Below are positions 1 through 12,437 of a DNA stretch of 64,000 bases, in pieces. Under the pieces are notes generated by a model. That model had not been told where the DNA came from, made no database searches, and saw only the letters and a list, made by a program, of their open reading frames with translations. The stretch is from Schistosoma mansoni (lineage: Eukaryota > Platyhelminthes > Trematoda > Strigeidida > Schistosomatidae): positions 29,084,679-29,148,678 of the forward strand of contig NC_031495.1 in NCBI RefSeq assembly GCF_000237925.1, written 5' to 3'. Both the position numbers and the translations under genes were made by a program. The stretch's first letter is position 1; each line of letters starts with the position of its first letter.

Positions 1-654
1 GACACCGAGGCTAAAAGATGAATTACCTAGAATGACCACCTCATTTTGCATTTATCAGTTCGACTGCTCCTATGGAGCAAATTATAACTGGATATTGTTC
101 GTTTAAATTCCATATGACTGAACATAGAATTAGCCTTTTTTTGCTAAATTACTACCTAAAATTAAGTATTATACTATTTAATTAAAACGTATTGCAATTT
201 TCTCCATACAATGGGTTGAATAAATTCAGTCTATTCCCTATGAAATTATTATGTTTGCTTACTGTTCAATATTCATGTAGTACGACTATTTAAGCCTTTT
301 GCACATCGTTTGTAAACCAGTTACATACTGATGTTTGATAAACTAGTAACAAACAGTAATATATCTATGGCTACACATATTTATTTATTCGGAGAGTTAG
401 TTCCAAGGCAAACATTATAAAGAATATCATAATGAATATATTTTCAATAAGTCGTAAAATCTATAAAATAATGTTTAGCTACCAGTTTAAAATCTGGAAC
501 CATCAACTTAAGAGCAATACTCATATCCTACCTCTCAATAAAACGGTAATAAAAACAAAGATCTTTCTTCCAGCAATCTACTTTTCTCTATATCGCATGT
601 ATTAACTATGGTTATAGAAAATCAAGTAAACAGATTTAATCAATGGGTAGTTAC

Positions 655-927
655 TTTATCATCTGACACTGGCTGACTACCAACATTCCCACCAGAGAAT
701 ACTATGAGTTGATTATATTCAGTTAATGAAACAGAAGAGTTTTGTGTGCGAGGATGATAGATGAATTGTTGAATATCAGTATGAATGCGATCTTGAGTTA
801 AACTTGCAGTGATTCTCTCCTCTTCATTAATTGACGGATTTTCAGGCGTTGATAGACAATGAATTTGTAGACGGAGTAGTTGACTCAAAGGACCTGTATT
901 TGTTGCACCACCAAATATTATTAATTC
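655..927 (-). CDS. RABEPK: RABEPK-like kelch protein, downstream exon
   Basis: This is an internal exon of a kelch-repeat protein resembling the Rab9 effector RABEPK (p40), a beta-propeller protein linked to endosome-to-Golgi transport. It starts after a tttttag acceptor (AG at 929-928), in phase 0 with the exon at 6731-6988, and ends at an AAA|GTAACT donor. The translation opens with ELIIFGGA, a kelch blade strand, and near its end reads NQLIVFSGGNVGSQPV, which aligns with the NQLYVFGGG..GAQPV stretch of vertebrate RABEPK. About 40 residues between the blades are flatworm-specific in appearance. The following exons must lie left of the window; I could not identify one in 1-640. The family assignment rests on remembered homologues, not on a search. 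Confidence 0.75.
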
Positions 928-1633
928 CTAAAAAACATTCATTCAGATTCATGAACGATAAGTATCCATTTGGTAACATTTTCTAAACGAAATAACACGA
1001 ATAAAAATTTATCCAAAGCAAATATTATAAACTACACACCAAAGTGGGAATGAGAAAAATAGTTTGAATTCGGGTACTAAGCTGGAAGCTGATTTTGATA
1101 CATTTCTTAATCAGCAGGCAACTATAAAAATAAGAAGTTATTGATAACCTAACCTGCCAACCTTCAGTTCAATACATGTGCTTGATTGCTTTATCACGGT
1201 AATACTGTTCTCTTGCAAATGAAAATTTAGATTTTTCAGTTGACTACGTTTATAATTATGATCACATATTTGTTAAGTGAGAATCGGGTTGATTGACTAT
1301 TTGTACTTTATCACACTCATTGGCATTCATCCTAAAGTTTTGTACCGGCTAATGTAACGTTACTGTAAACATAATCTCCGGACTGAACGTTCTGTTTTTC
1401 GAATCGCTTAAATGGTATATAATTGATTTGGCTCTTATAGTTGATGTGCGTCATGAGTTCTAGGTCACCAAACGTAAAATTTCAAACTCAAACTTCATTT
1501 TTTATTTGCATATAATTTTTGATCCTAGACAAATTCACGACTTTTTATATACGTCTTCACTTGTTCATCACATCGTTTCTTCGAAATCATTATTTGGACT
1601 GGTTACACGAATATTGTCTAAAATTTAGATTCC
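928..1633. other. Intron sequence, no element recognised
   Basis: AT-rich intron of the RABEPK-like gene between its downstream exon and retrotransposon copy A. I see no coding sequence, RNA gene or repeat I can name. Confidence 0.5.
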
Positions 1634-1646
1634 AATCGGGAGACAA

Positions 1647-4190
1647 TTAGATCACATCGCTATCAGCCATCGATGGAGCGGCTCGATAGAAGACTGTCGA
1701 TCATTCTGGGGCACATGTTTAGACTCAGATCATGCTCTAGTGCGAGCTCGTATCTGTCTGCGTCTTACCGGACGTAGGAAAGACACTGAACGGAAGCCTC
1801 TAAGGGTTCTACTTAATGATAGGCAAGCTAAGAATATATTTCAGGAACAACTGGAAAAACAGTTAGGCAGCTATGTAAGTTGTGCCCACCCCGAAGCAGC
1901 GTGGAATGACATCCGAAAAGCTGTGGAAACAGCAGTGATATCCGCTAGTAAGGTAAACCATAAGGTTAGGGAGAAACAATGGATCTCAACAGCATCTACC
2001 GCACTGATAGATGCTCGAAAACTCATTCCACTTGGCTCTGAACATAACGAAGAGCGGAGTCAACTTAAGCGCAAGCTAATAAGAAGCCTACGCAATGATC
2101 GTGAACAGTGGTGGGTAGCGAAAGCAAGAGAGATGGAAAAGGCAGCGGCAATAGGTAACAGTAGACAGCTATTCAGACTCATTAAAGAAACCGGTATTAG
2201 GAACCCAAGTATCAGTGAAACCATCTCAGATAAAGATGGGCATATCATTCATTCTCAATCCAGGAGATTGGATCGATGGGCAGAACACTTTAGGGATCAG
2301 TTCAACTGGCCTTCAGCCACACTTCAGTTACTCACGATCCCCAGTCGTCCTGAATGGCAAATTGATGTAAGTCCTCCAACTCTCTACGAGGTTGAAAAAG
2401 CTATAGGAAATCTAAAGCGAGGGAGAGCCGCAGGCCCTGACAGATTTACCCCTGAGATTTTTAAGGATGGTGGTCCAGTACTAGCAGCGAGATTGACTGA
2501 GGTCTTAGGTAGAATCTGGGAACTGGACGTAATTCCATCTGACTGGTCCCAATCACTGATTGTGCCAGTCTATAAGAAAGGACAAAAGTCCTCCTGTGAC
2601 AATCACAGAGGGATCAGTTTGACTAATATAGTGTCTAAAATATTAGCTTCAATAATACTAGGTCGCCTAACCAAAGCTCGTGAAGAGCAGACTAGAGAAA
2701 ACCAGGCTGGTTTTCGACTTGGACGTGGTTGCATAGACCAGATATTCACTCTACGTCAGGTCCTAGAACATAGACATACATTCAGACGTCCCACAATCGT
2801 AGTATTTCTTAACCTTAAGGCGGCATTTCACTCCGTTGATCGTGAGGTTCTATGGCAGTGTTTGTCACTGAAAGGAGTACCAAAGAAGTACATTAACCTC
2901 ATAAAGGCTCTCTACTCGAACACAACTGGTCGAGTTATAGCCTATGGCGAACTGTCATCAGAAGTGGTTACCTCAAGTGGTGTTCGTCAGGGCTGTCCAC
3001 TCTCCCCATTCTTGTTTAACTTTGTCGTTGACATGCTTTTAGAGATAACACTTTCATCGTCTCAATCTCTAGGAGTTGAACTTTTACCAGGAGGCTCACT
3101 TGTAGACTTAGAATACGCCGACGACATAGTTTTACTCGGTGAAGACGCTGACAAAATGCAGAGTCTTCTGACCACTATAAGCAACTATGCAGGCATGTTC
3201 GGGATGCGATTCTCTCCCTCGAAGTGCAAAATGTTACTTCAGGATTGGGTTGCATCGACACCTGAACTAATGATAGGGAGTGAAGTAGTTGAGCGTGTCG
3301 ACCGCTTCACTCATCTTGCGAGTCTCATCAGCCCTTGTGGTCTGGTGTGTGACGAAATCTCAGCACGGATACAGAAGGCTCGTCTAGCTTTCGCCAACTT
3401 GCGTCATTTATGACGTAGGCGAGATATCCGTCTAGCAACAAAAGGACGGGTTTACTGTGCAGCAGTTCGTTTTGTCCTACTTTATGGCAGTGAAACATGG
3501 CCGATAAGAGTAGAGGATATTCGTAGGCTACTAGTGTTCGATCATAGATGTCTTCGAAGCATTGCTCGTATATCCTGGGACCATCGAGTAAGTAATGCAG
3601 TTGTTAGGAAACGGGTACTAGGTAATGATAACAAATCCATTGATGAAGTAGTGAAACTTCATCAGTTGAGATGGCTGTAACACGTGTTACGTATGCCCAA
3701 CCACCGACTGCCCCGACGTGCAATGTTTCATGGTGTAGGATTAGGTTGGAAGAATGCTAGGGGCGGCCAGACCAAAACGTGGCAAAAATCCATGAAGTCA
3801 CTAACAATTGGACTGGGTCATGTTGGTAGGTGTAGACTACCTGGTTGGGATTCGCGAGATGATAGCAACCGATGGTTAGAGACCTTGAATGACATGGCTC
3901 AAAATCGTTTGCAATGGCGAAGGTGCATCCACTCTTTGTGTTCTACCAAATTCTTACCTTTTGAATTTTTCATGTCCCTATCCTTCCTCTCTTTCCAAAT
4001 TTATTTCGCTGGATTATACTCCTTCAATAACATCTTCAAACCCTAATCTTTCACATGATGCTTATAGTCTTACTACTTCTACCAATATAGGATTTGAATC
4101 GACAACTTCATCTCGGTGCTAATTTGGTATGGCAACTCGAACTGATGTACGTACGTACGAAGTTCTACGTTGTGACTGACTGACTGATTG
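1647..4190 (+). mobile_element. RTE family 1, copy A, 5'-truncated
   Basis: A non-LTR retrotransposon copy that begins inside the endonuclease domain and runs to the 3' end. It is bounded by a perfect 13 bp target-site duplication, AATCGGGAGACAA, at 1634-1646 and 4191-4203. The 3' end has a GTACGTACGTAC stretch and a TGAC tandem tail, as in copies B and C. The insertion lies in the intron of the RABEPK-like gene, antisense to it. It is nearly identical to copy B over 2393-4170 and shares B's premature stop. Placement in the RTE clade is inferred from the single EN-RT ORF, the C-terminal domain and the short tandem-repeat tail. Confidence 0.9.
1740..3413 (+). pseudogene. Endonuclease-RT ORF of copy A, broken
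   Basis: This 557-codon remnant holds the last part of the AP-type endonuclease (SDHALV just upstream), the linker and most of the reverse transcriptase. Visible RT landmarks are RGISLTNIVSKIL, QAGFRLGRGC, VRQGCPLSPFLF and the intact catalytic YADD. Motif A reads VFLNLKAAFHSVD, where the usual first Asp is Asn (codon 2811-2813) and the second is His. The frame ends at a TGA replacing the Trp codon that copy C has after LRHL. Coding similarity continues in the same frame past 3413, with a second in-frame TAA in the WLGH motif at about 3678. The C-terminal domain then continues to about 3950. The element could not encode a working protein. Confidence 0.9.
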
Positions 4191-4684
4191 AATCGGGAGA
4201 CAAAATCGATAACTTAGACAAATATATAACTCTAATCAGTGGCTAGAGGCTTTGGGTAGTATATCTCAAGATCAATAACAATGGTGCTGACGAAATCACT
4301 CTTCATCTTCCTTTAGATCTTCAGCTCCACAATCCCTTCACACATACTTCGACTTTCTTTTATCTCGAACCTTTTTTCTGATTATAGTTGTTACTACAAT
4401 ATCTCAACTTCCTTACCATTCATAATTTCAGTTTCATTTCTCCATGCTCTATTTTCATTATAACCGACTGACAATCGTGGTTGTTAAACATTCGTTTGAA
4501 TTAGGCAGACACGTTTCATCAACCTAGTAATTTCACATCAACTATTCGACTCCTTTAGATGACTCAAGTATTTTTATAATTATTCTTTGTTTATGTGACT
4601 TCTGAGTCCAGTCAAAAACCTTCATGAAATAACAGTATTACTTTAGTGTCTGATTTATTAAGAATCGTAGTGTGAAGTAAATAA

Positions 4685-4780
4685 CATGTGCATTATAGAA
4701 TGGTAGCCCAGTGGTTAACATGTACTACTTTTAATCACTGAACATCAGATTTCAACCCGGTCTTATCAAATAAGGTTTGA
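4685..4780 (+). repeat. Possible tRNA-like repeat head
   Basis: The stretch around 4692-4702 (ATGGTAGCCCAGTGG) looks like a tRNA A box, and 4754-4763 (TTCAACCCGG) like a worn B box at tRNA-like spacing. It is probably the head of an old tRNA-derived SINE. The match is short and decayed. Confidence 0.3.
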
Positions 4781-4838
4781 GTAATCGGGTAATAATACTA
4801 GCCATCACACGAAATGTGTGACTTGAAACCAAGTTACT

Positions 4839-5982
4839 TTTACTTACATAAGCCTGATACCTCTCGTGAAGGAGCGTAGACCGTCCACTAGTATTCTCCA
4901 TCCAACTCTATCATGGGCAATCCTTTCCAGTTGCGATTCATCCTTTCCATGTCTGTTTATAATTCCCGATAAAGTGTATTCTTTGGTCTTCTTCTTTTCC
5001 ACTTCCCTTTAGGATTCCAAGTTAGTGCTTTCCTCATGATGCAGTTCGGTGATTTCCACAACATATGTCCTATTCACTTCCAGCGTCTCCTAATTTCCTC
5101 TTCAGAAGGAAGTTGGTTTGTTCTCTTCCACAGTAGGCTATTGCTGATGGTATCCGACCAATGGAAATTGAGTATCTTGTGTAGACAATTGTTGATAAAT
5201 ACTTGTACTTTTTGATGATAATTGTAGTATTTCTCCAAGTTTCAGCTCAGTACAGTAGAAGTCTTGACGTTCATATTGAGGATTCTGAATTTGATATTGG
5301 CTTGCAGACAGTCATTTTGAGTTCTATATGTTCTTCAACTGTAGGGATGCTGCCCTTGTTTCGCCAATCCTCGTCTTTACGTTTGCGCCAGATCCGCCTT
5401 GTTCATCGGTGATGCTGACCAGGTATGTGAACGCTTCCACAGTCTCTCCATCAAGTGTGACTAAGTTGTTATTCCCCGTGTTGTATTTAAAGATCTGGTT
5501 TCTTCCCTTGTGTATGTTGAAGCCTACTGATGCAGTGACTGCTGCAACACTGGTTTTCTTGATTTGCATTTGTTGGTATGTATGGGATAGAAGGGCCATT
5601 TTATCTGAGAAGTCCAAATCGTCTAGTTGAATCCGTACTGTCCATTGTGTTTCGTGTTTCTCCTCAGATGTAGAGGTCTTCATAACCCAGCTAACCACCA
5701 GAAGAAAGAGGGGGGAGAGTAAACAGACATGTCTGACTCCAACCCTCACTTGGAATGCATCTGTCAGCTATCCTTCATGCACGGCTCTGCACTGTAGTCC
5801 GTCGTACGAATTTCTTTTGATGTTGATGATCTTCTCAGGTACACCCTAGTGTCGAGGAAGGCTCCATAAGGTTCTCCTATCCACACTGCTAGACGCCTCA
5901 TAGTCAAGGAAGTTGATGTACAGTGGCGAGTTCCAAGCAATTGATTGTTCAACGATGATCTATAGTGGCCGAACATATTCTC
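4839..5982 (-). mobile_element. RTE family 2 (SR2-like), copy E1
   Basis: A 3' fragment of a second RTE family. Read on the minus strand it gives the end of the RT palm (RIQLDDLDFSDKMALLSHT, so the FADD box is altered to FSDK), then ASVGFNIHKG, VTLDGE and [21 protein letters not shown]. The C-terminal GHxLR and RGRPKNTL region follows, and it ends in a GTAA-type tail near 4840. The frame is broken in several places, so it is a dead copy. A possible 7 bp duplication AGTTACT sits at 4832-4838 and 5983-5989, which is short enough to be chance. It lies in sense orientation inside the RABEPK-like intron. Confidence 0.8.
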
Positions 5983-5989
5983 AGTTACT

Positions 5990-6730
5990 GAACTGCATTA
6001 AATGAAAGATCTATATCGACTGGGTCATGAAAACCGATTATCATTCATATTCCAAACACAACGATATGATTAGTCAGTGAGCAAATAAAGGGTACTGAGT
6101 CACAGCGTCTATGAAATTGTAAATAAGTCCATCTGTCAGGACGATAAATGGTGACTTTTAAGTTATTTACTTAAGCATATCATAGAATCATTGTGAATGG
6201 TTTTCAGTGACTCAGTAAAGCTACTACCTACATTGACGTTGGATGTTGTCAAGTTGATGACTAGATTAGTCGAAGAAACCACTAGTTATTGAAGAAAGGG
6301 TGGTGGCTCTAAGCAAAACGGCACAAAACCAATGCATTCATTGTCAACTTTATACCTACACGTTTCTCTGTATTATTTTTTAACTTCGACTTTTTGTGCT
6401 AATGACAAATATCACCACTAGAACTATTTAACTTATAGGTTTTAGTCTATGACCTTAGGTCATGAGAACATGAAATGTTAGGACCGACTGGCACTATGGA
6501 ATGTTACTATTTGAATAGTTGATTAGTAATACACCTATTGTTTGCAACCAAATGCACTTGTTTGGGTTTGTGTAGAGCATTTCAGCAAGCTATCAAAATA
6601 AAGTAACTTGAATTATCAATCTAACGTCAAATAAAATGGTCATTATGAAAACATACCACTTACTTTATAACCAAAGTGATTTGTGAGTAAATATGAAAGA
6701 TTCATGAACAACTCCGGTTTTTCAACTCAC
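5990..6730. other. Intron sequence, nothing recognised
   Basis: AT-rich intron between copy E1 and the upstream RABEPK-like exon. No gene, RNA or repeat that I can support. Confidence 0.5.
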
Positions 6731-6988
6731 CTGATTGTTTAAAATTGCACTGCTATGTTCATACCTTCCCAGACCTGGAAAATCAATTGTCTGTTCCAAA
6801 TCAACAGTGTACCACTTAAATGATGTTATATCCAGAATGTAGGCTTCATCAAATACTCCTGAAGCATCTGCACCCCCGATCATTATAATCAATGGTCGGT
6901 TGCCAGTGTCCCCACATTCCACTCGTATAGCATGAGTTGAATGACCAACACGTGCAAGCGGTGACTTTCCTTCTAAGATGTAAGACAC
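6731..6988 (-). CDS. RABEPK: RABEPK-like kelch protein, upstream exon
   Basis: This exon encodes the first kelch blade: GKSPLARVGHS, then IIMIGGAD, then GRYEHSSAILNNQ. These match the PCARVGHS, VFIVGGAN and PRYEHASF landmarks of RABEPK in the same order and spacing. The 3' boundary is CAG|GTGAGT (donor at 6730-6725), phase 0, so it splices in frame to the exon at 655-927 across a 5.8 kb intron. The upstream boundary is set at the AG before 6988 because that gives phase 0 at both ends; an alternative AG at 6997-6996 would add 7 nt. The first coding exon should lie at higher coordinates but I could not identify it. The gene runs on the minus strand. Confidence 0.75.
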
Positions 6989-7659
6989 CTTGCACCTACG
7001 ATAGATACATTCACCAGAAAATTAATTATGTAGTGTTAACAAAAATGACATACACATTTCTTGATTACTAGCTTGAGTTCATATATTTTTTTCTCACTTT
7101 CATAGAGAATAAGGTAAATCAGTACCTATAAATAAAACCTAAGGACATTTTTGTGTATGGGAGTAATATTGAAGAATGTTTTACAATTATCTGAGCTTAA
7201 ATGAAAAGGGAGCACGCTGATCTTTGATGCAAAGCCTGATTTGGATGACGCCAGTGGTACTGATAGTTTATGTTTTAAAACTTTCCGTTCCGGTACATTG
7301 GTGGAAACTGAACTGACTAACGTAAATCAATGATTAAGTACAAAATCATATAATTGACTATGAGCAATACATTTTGTGTGAAGGTTGGTGATATTTCTCA
7401 GTCAGTAATTACGGAAGTTTATTTTGGCTGAATGGATGGTCTTTAGTGGTTATTTTACAAATTTTATTCTGAAAAGTTTGGTTTCAAAAACGATAACAGA
7501 CACTTAGTTTCCTCATGTATTGACAGACTATTGTAAGATAGAGTTGAGTTATGGGATTGCAAAACAGCTCCCTAGTTAATTATAACAGTTAAAATTACTA
7601 GATAATTTATGATTTAAGAGAATGTGGGTTTTATAGTCCCATACTTTTAAGCATAACCA

Positions 7660-8500
7660 ATTAGAATTGGTTGCCTCTTCGAGTAAAGTTGAGTATATCT
7701 ACCGCTTCACTTATCTCGAGAGTCTCATTAGCCCTCTTGGGCTAATGTGTGACGAAATTTCGGCTCCGATTCAGAAAATTCAATTGGCCTCAGCTAATTT
7801 GTGTTACTTGAGGCGTAGACGGAAGATTCGCCTGACAACCAAAGAAAGTGTTTGATACGTGGTAGTTTTCTTTGTTCTACTTTATGGATATGAAATATGG
7901 TCATTAAAAATGGAAGGTTTTTATAAGTTACTAGTATTCGACCATAGGCGTCTTTGAACCATTACCCGTTTAGGGAGAGAGTACTAAGTGGCGATGGACA
8001 GTCGATTGATGAGGTAGTCATAATCAACTGAGGTGTTTGGGACATGTGCTACGTATGCCCAACCACCACCTACCTCGACAATGTTGCCTGTTGTAGAAGA
8101 AAGTTTGAAAAAAGCTAGGGGAAGCAAAGCATGACATGGCATCAGTTTATGAGGTCACTGACAATTGGAGCGAGACATGTTAACAGGTGTAGAACACCTG
8201 GTTGGGGTCCATGTGTTAGAGGTTTCGGACAACATGGGTCAAAATTATTTGTAATGGCACAGGTTCATATATTTTCTGTCTTCTTCCAAATGCTGAGCTT
8301 CTAAATTCCTCGTAATTTTCTTATTTTACTAATTTGTATATTCTTGAATCGTATCTTTGATGCCTGATCTTTTCTATTCACTTCTATTATTCTGGTATTT
8401 AGGCTGACAAATTCATCCCTCCGTGTTTATTGAATATGGCAACTTGAACCGATGAACATGTGCCAGGTCATACGTTGCGACTGAATGACTAATTGATAAG
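7660..8500 (+). mobile_element. RTE family 1, copy D, decayed 3' fragment
   Basis: A diverged, 5'-truncated relic of family 1. The peptide at 7667-7855 (VEYIYRFTYLESLISPLGL, then CDEISAPIQK) lines up with the region after the RT palm in copy C. The nucleotide match continues through the C-terminal domain (ATGCCCAACCACC at 8057) to the family 3' end (AACTTGAACCGATG..ACGTTGCGACTGAATGACT). Many indels and stops show it is much older than copies A-C. I found no convincing target-site duplication. Confidence 0.8.
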
Positions 8501-9488
8501 TAATAATCATGTTTGAGAGATCTGATACGATAATAACTTACATTTTCATCCTGCTCATACTAAAAGAACTTGGTATTATTTTTGTCACAACAGATTTAGT
8601 CAGTTGCTTGTGGGGAATTTTACTTGTAATCAAGTAACATAACTTGGGTACAGAAGGGTGAGAGGAAACTCAAATTAGTCTGAATGGAATACTATGTTAA
8701 TAATAATCGAACCGTTAATATAAACGTTTTGGTTAAGGCGGGACTGAATTTAGTAATGATGAAGACAACATAACTGAGGTATCTCCCAGGCTTACTGAGG
8801 GTTCTTTTCAAGACCAATATAGACTGATGAGTCTTGGTTGGGTAGTTATTGCCAGTCACGTAATAATATACCAAACTGTATACAGTGTTAAGAAAAAATA
8901 GGGTAATTTCAGGTAATTAGACAGATACTAGGAAAAGTGCTATTCATTAGGAATGTCGAAACTATGTCGCTGAACAGTTGAGTGTGTGACTTTCTCAATA
9001 AAAAATCTTATTAATAAATAAAACTGACATCAATTTGAACCCACTGAAAATGAGAGGAATAACCCAGATTTTGAACGTAAAACAAAAGTGAGAAGGCGGA
9101 GAGTGATTTTGTTTCAAGTGTGAAATCTATCCACACAACACGTAAAACAGGGTGATGTAACTGTTAAAACGGCGGAAAAGATAAAAAGTAACAACAGATA
9201 AAACGTATCGTCGCGACCCTTCGCTTATTGACAAATATCAGTGGGTCCCATGATCACCTCGTATTATTCGTGTCTACCGACTGCTATGATCCATTTTATC
9301 ATTACTGACCAAGCTATTCGCGACAATTAAGACAATAAAATGCAACTCAAATGAACGCTTCAATTCTTTGTTACTAAATACCAAATACTGGCCACAAAGA
9401 ATGAAAGGAAATAATACATGGAAAGCTATTCTGCAACCCAACTCACCAGGAGCCACGTATACTCAGTTTTTCAAGTAATTTATGCATA
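8501..9488. other. Intergenic or intronic, nothing recognised
   Basis: No supported gene. Several short ORFs on the minus strand (for example 9274-9456) have no recognisable motif. Confidence 0.4.
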
Positions 9489-9746
9489 TTATAAAATTAT
9501 ACAGAGCTTCGAGCGCTGTGAAGAGTTTTTTCGTAACAAGATGTTTTTCTTAACGATAATCCCATTGTTGCCACTGCTGGAGTAAATTGAAAGAGATGAT
9601 GAATTTCCAAACGTCAGAAAACTGTGATTCAAGGGCTTTTTAATGTTCCGACGGTATATATAAGGTGCTGGGTCTTCATAATAACTGTCAACAATATCAT
9701 TGCTTCGTTTTGAAGAATTTTCACCGTTCACACTACAAACCGACAT
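9489..9746 (-). CDS. Hypothetical 85-residue ORF
   Basis: An ATG-started, Ser- and Asn-rich ORF on the same strand as the RABEPK-like exons and about 2.5 kb upstream of them. I recognise no domain, signal peptide or membrane segment. It could be an early exon of the same gene, but it has no kelch motif and I could not find a splice donor in a matching phase. It may equally be a chance ORF. It is listed only because it has a true ATG and a mixed composition. Confidence 0.15.
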   Translation of the reverse strand: MSVCSVNGENSSKRSNDIVDSYYEDPAPYIYRRNIKKPLNHSFLTFGNSSSLSIYSSSGNNGIIVKKNILLRKNSSQRSKLCIIL

Positions 9747-9749
9747 ATG

Positions 9750-12230
9750 ACTAACATGTTGTAGCGGTTTGCATTAATCTTGAAGCTATATTGAGTGTTG
9801 TGGGAGAGTACAGAGTTTACTGAGTCAAGAAAGCTGACGAATTCGTCAGAAAGAGAAAAACAGGATGGGTCGACTGTTCACTAAGCGCGCTAAAAGAAAT
9901 TAGATTAATCGATGAAAACAGTTGGAAGAAGTCAGCAATAACACAAGAGTGAGATTAAGACGAATCAGCAATAGCAACTAGAAATCCAAGCATGATATTT
10001 TGAGTCTGTAAGCCATGCTCAACTTCATAAAAATGCCGTACGGTTGTCTAGGTTACTCTTTGTCTAAACTAATATTCAATACAAATCTTTTGGTTTTTAA
10101 AAATATGTAAATAGGTAAACTGAATTTGTTAACCAATTTATTTTGTTTTTATTTAGTTTGCTTGATCATGATTATTTTGAAAGAACACTATAGCATTAAT
10201 TGTAGATCCAAATAATTAGTGTTATCAACATTCACCACTGAAGTCAATCGTCTTAGTTCCAGTGGATAATGCTAGCTGAAGGGGCTAGGTTGGAAACCGT
10301 TGTCATATCCTGGCACGGCTTAGGTGGTACATTTTTACTTAGTCAGTGTGGCGGTAATTAAATTCTCAAAACGAATAGTTCCGTAAGCCTACTATATCGA
10401 CGCTGACCTCATTAGCTTTACTGGGCACACCCTACCTAAAGGTGCTTGGTCATATATCCACATTAGATCACCATCCAATGTGCTGTGCTACATAGTCCTA
10501 GCAACCATTAGTCTGTGTAGATCATTCACTTCTCGACATACTGACAACGTTCCATATATGTTTCCGAACTCCTTTATTCCTGACTTCTAATTTGTGTGAA
10601 TTTGGAATCCTTCAACTATGAAAGTGTTTTAGGCAGAAGTGTTGTCAGGCCCTGAATATCCGTGACACCTTAATCACCTTAGAAGCAACTTATTCATCGA
10701 TTATTGTCTCCTTTCAAATATATTTTTCCTCCAAACCTTTACAGCCATCAAGACATCATGGCTGAGGTGCTCTAATAAAAGCTCAGCTTTACTGACTGCT
10801 GTATCTCGTCTATAATTAGCCAGAAATTCGCAAGATTTCTCCAACTTTTCTGATAATCAGAATGAAGTAACGTCAAAACCATAGGGAGCTGATGGGTAAT
10901 CTTCCCCATGTCAGAAAAAGGTGTTTTCATTTTGGCACACATTATGTTCATGCTTACAGACGTATAAATAGAAGTTGTTGTGAATTTATTCAAACGCAAC
11001 TTGCACATTATTCTACGGAAATGAAGCTTAGAGTAAAGCAAAAGTAAGTAATCAGTTTGTTGTATAACATTTTCCAGCTGCAGTTTATATCCGATCAGGG
11101 TTAATTAAATCGTTGATACTTCCTCCTACACCATACTTCGGTAGTATCCCGAACTGAGCCGAGGATAGACAAAATCATTGGGCTTGATCAGAATGTTGAC
11201 CGGCCAGTCTAGCAGTCTGCTGTGGTACGCGGTGTACACAGTCCTGAGAAGTCAAGATAAGAAAACAAGTTCACGTTTGCTCCAATTCTGTGTAACATTT
11301 TGTAAAATTAGTTTTATTCTGCACGAAATCTTGACATCAGTTATTATTATTCACAAACAGTTTATGGGGACATAAGCTTTGTGAAGAAACTGTGGTGTTT
11401 GTATGAAATAATGATTCTTTTGTACTTGAAGACTACCTGATTATTAATTCCAAATACAACACGTTCGTTCATGCCTATCTAAAACTTCTTGGTTAAGTTG
11501 AGTTAGTTCTGGGATTCCCAGTTCGTACAACAACATAACTACTCCTTATTATCACAGAAACAATTTCGGGTTGATCCAGAAATGCAATAATACACAAGTT
11601 TCAATAATTTTGGCATAATATTTGTCACAGTTGAAAAAAAACAAGTTCTATCTGATTGAGAAGAATATAATAATAATATATATTCTGAAAATAATATTTA
11701 CAGAATTCACACCAGTTTACAGGCATGATCAGATTGATACAAAAAGCAACATTTAATGTAGAGAACAAACATGAAATATAAGAAAGTTTTATGTTTGCTG
11801 GTTTAGTAATTGATAAGTAGTTTATATATGGCATATATCGCGGCAAGCCAATGCAACACCAGGGAACTTTTAATTTTTTCGTAAGTGGATAGCCTGATGA
11901 TTTATGAGCGTTGTTCTGTAAGGTTATTGAATTGAATTTAAAGAAGGAAAGGGAGAAAACAAGAGAATAGGAATGAAGGAAGCGCGAAATATATAATTAG
12001 TTCAATAAGTGTGCTTGTGAACGCAGGACAAGAATAGACGATTATGTATGTGTCTCAGTGTAACATTTTAATCACCAATACATAGAGTTTGTATTTCTCT
12101 GTGTGACACTATTTCAGATCAGCATATTTAATGAAATTTCATCAATAAAACATGTGTAAAAGGTTTTCAGTGTGACAACTATATTGTTCGTAGATTTGTG
12201 ATTGTATTCGTTCCTAACCACACAATCTTC
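9750..12230. other. Mostly unassigned DNA with faint repeats
   Basis: No supported gene. At 11655-11725 there is an AAT-rich run followed by TATTCTGAAAATAATATTTA and CAGAATTCACACCA, which recurs at 46918-46975, so this is a dispersed repeat. The stretch 10560-10720 is faintly similar to 49970-50130. The rest is AT-rich and unrecognised. Confidence 0.4.
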
Positions 12231-12234
12231 TAAG

Positions 12235-12426
12235 CTGAACATGTAAATACTGCTAAGATCCACTAACGACATGTAACGCTAAGAGAAGGTCGACAAAGGT
12301 GAACGTGGGAACATTCATTCATTCAATAAGATGGCATGGCTCGGCTTTGCAGTTGTAGTCATTCTTGTGTAACATAACACTTCTATTCACACAAAACATA
12401 TAGTTCTATATCCAGCCTAAAAGTGT
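12235..12426 (+). repeat. Dispersed repeat X, left half
   Basis: Similar to 49560-49710, including ATTCAATAAGATGG and the following TGG(A/C)TC(A/G)GC(C/T)TTGCAG. It continues after copy E2 at 13184, so the repeat was split by the E2 insertion. Its nature is unknown; it may be part of an LTR element, since the second copy lies just upstream of a gag-like fragment. Confidence 0.6.
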
Positions 12427-12437
12427 CTTTTAGAAAC

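Noticed and set aside
2060-2248. Minus-strand ORF inside copy A, and similar ORFs at 18471-18668, 28912-29109, 30070-30255 and 31160-31465
   Set aside because: They are alternate-frame or antisense shadows of the retrotransposon ORF and recur only because the element does.
3684-4122. ORFs at 3684-4046 and 3889-4122 as separate host genes
   Set aside because: They are the C-terminal domain and the 3' UTR of retrotransposon copy A; the same ORFs recur in copy B.
4832-5989. AGTTACT as a definite TSD for copy E1
   Set aside because: Seven bases in AT-rich DNA can match by chance; recorded only as possible.
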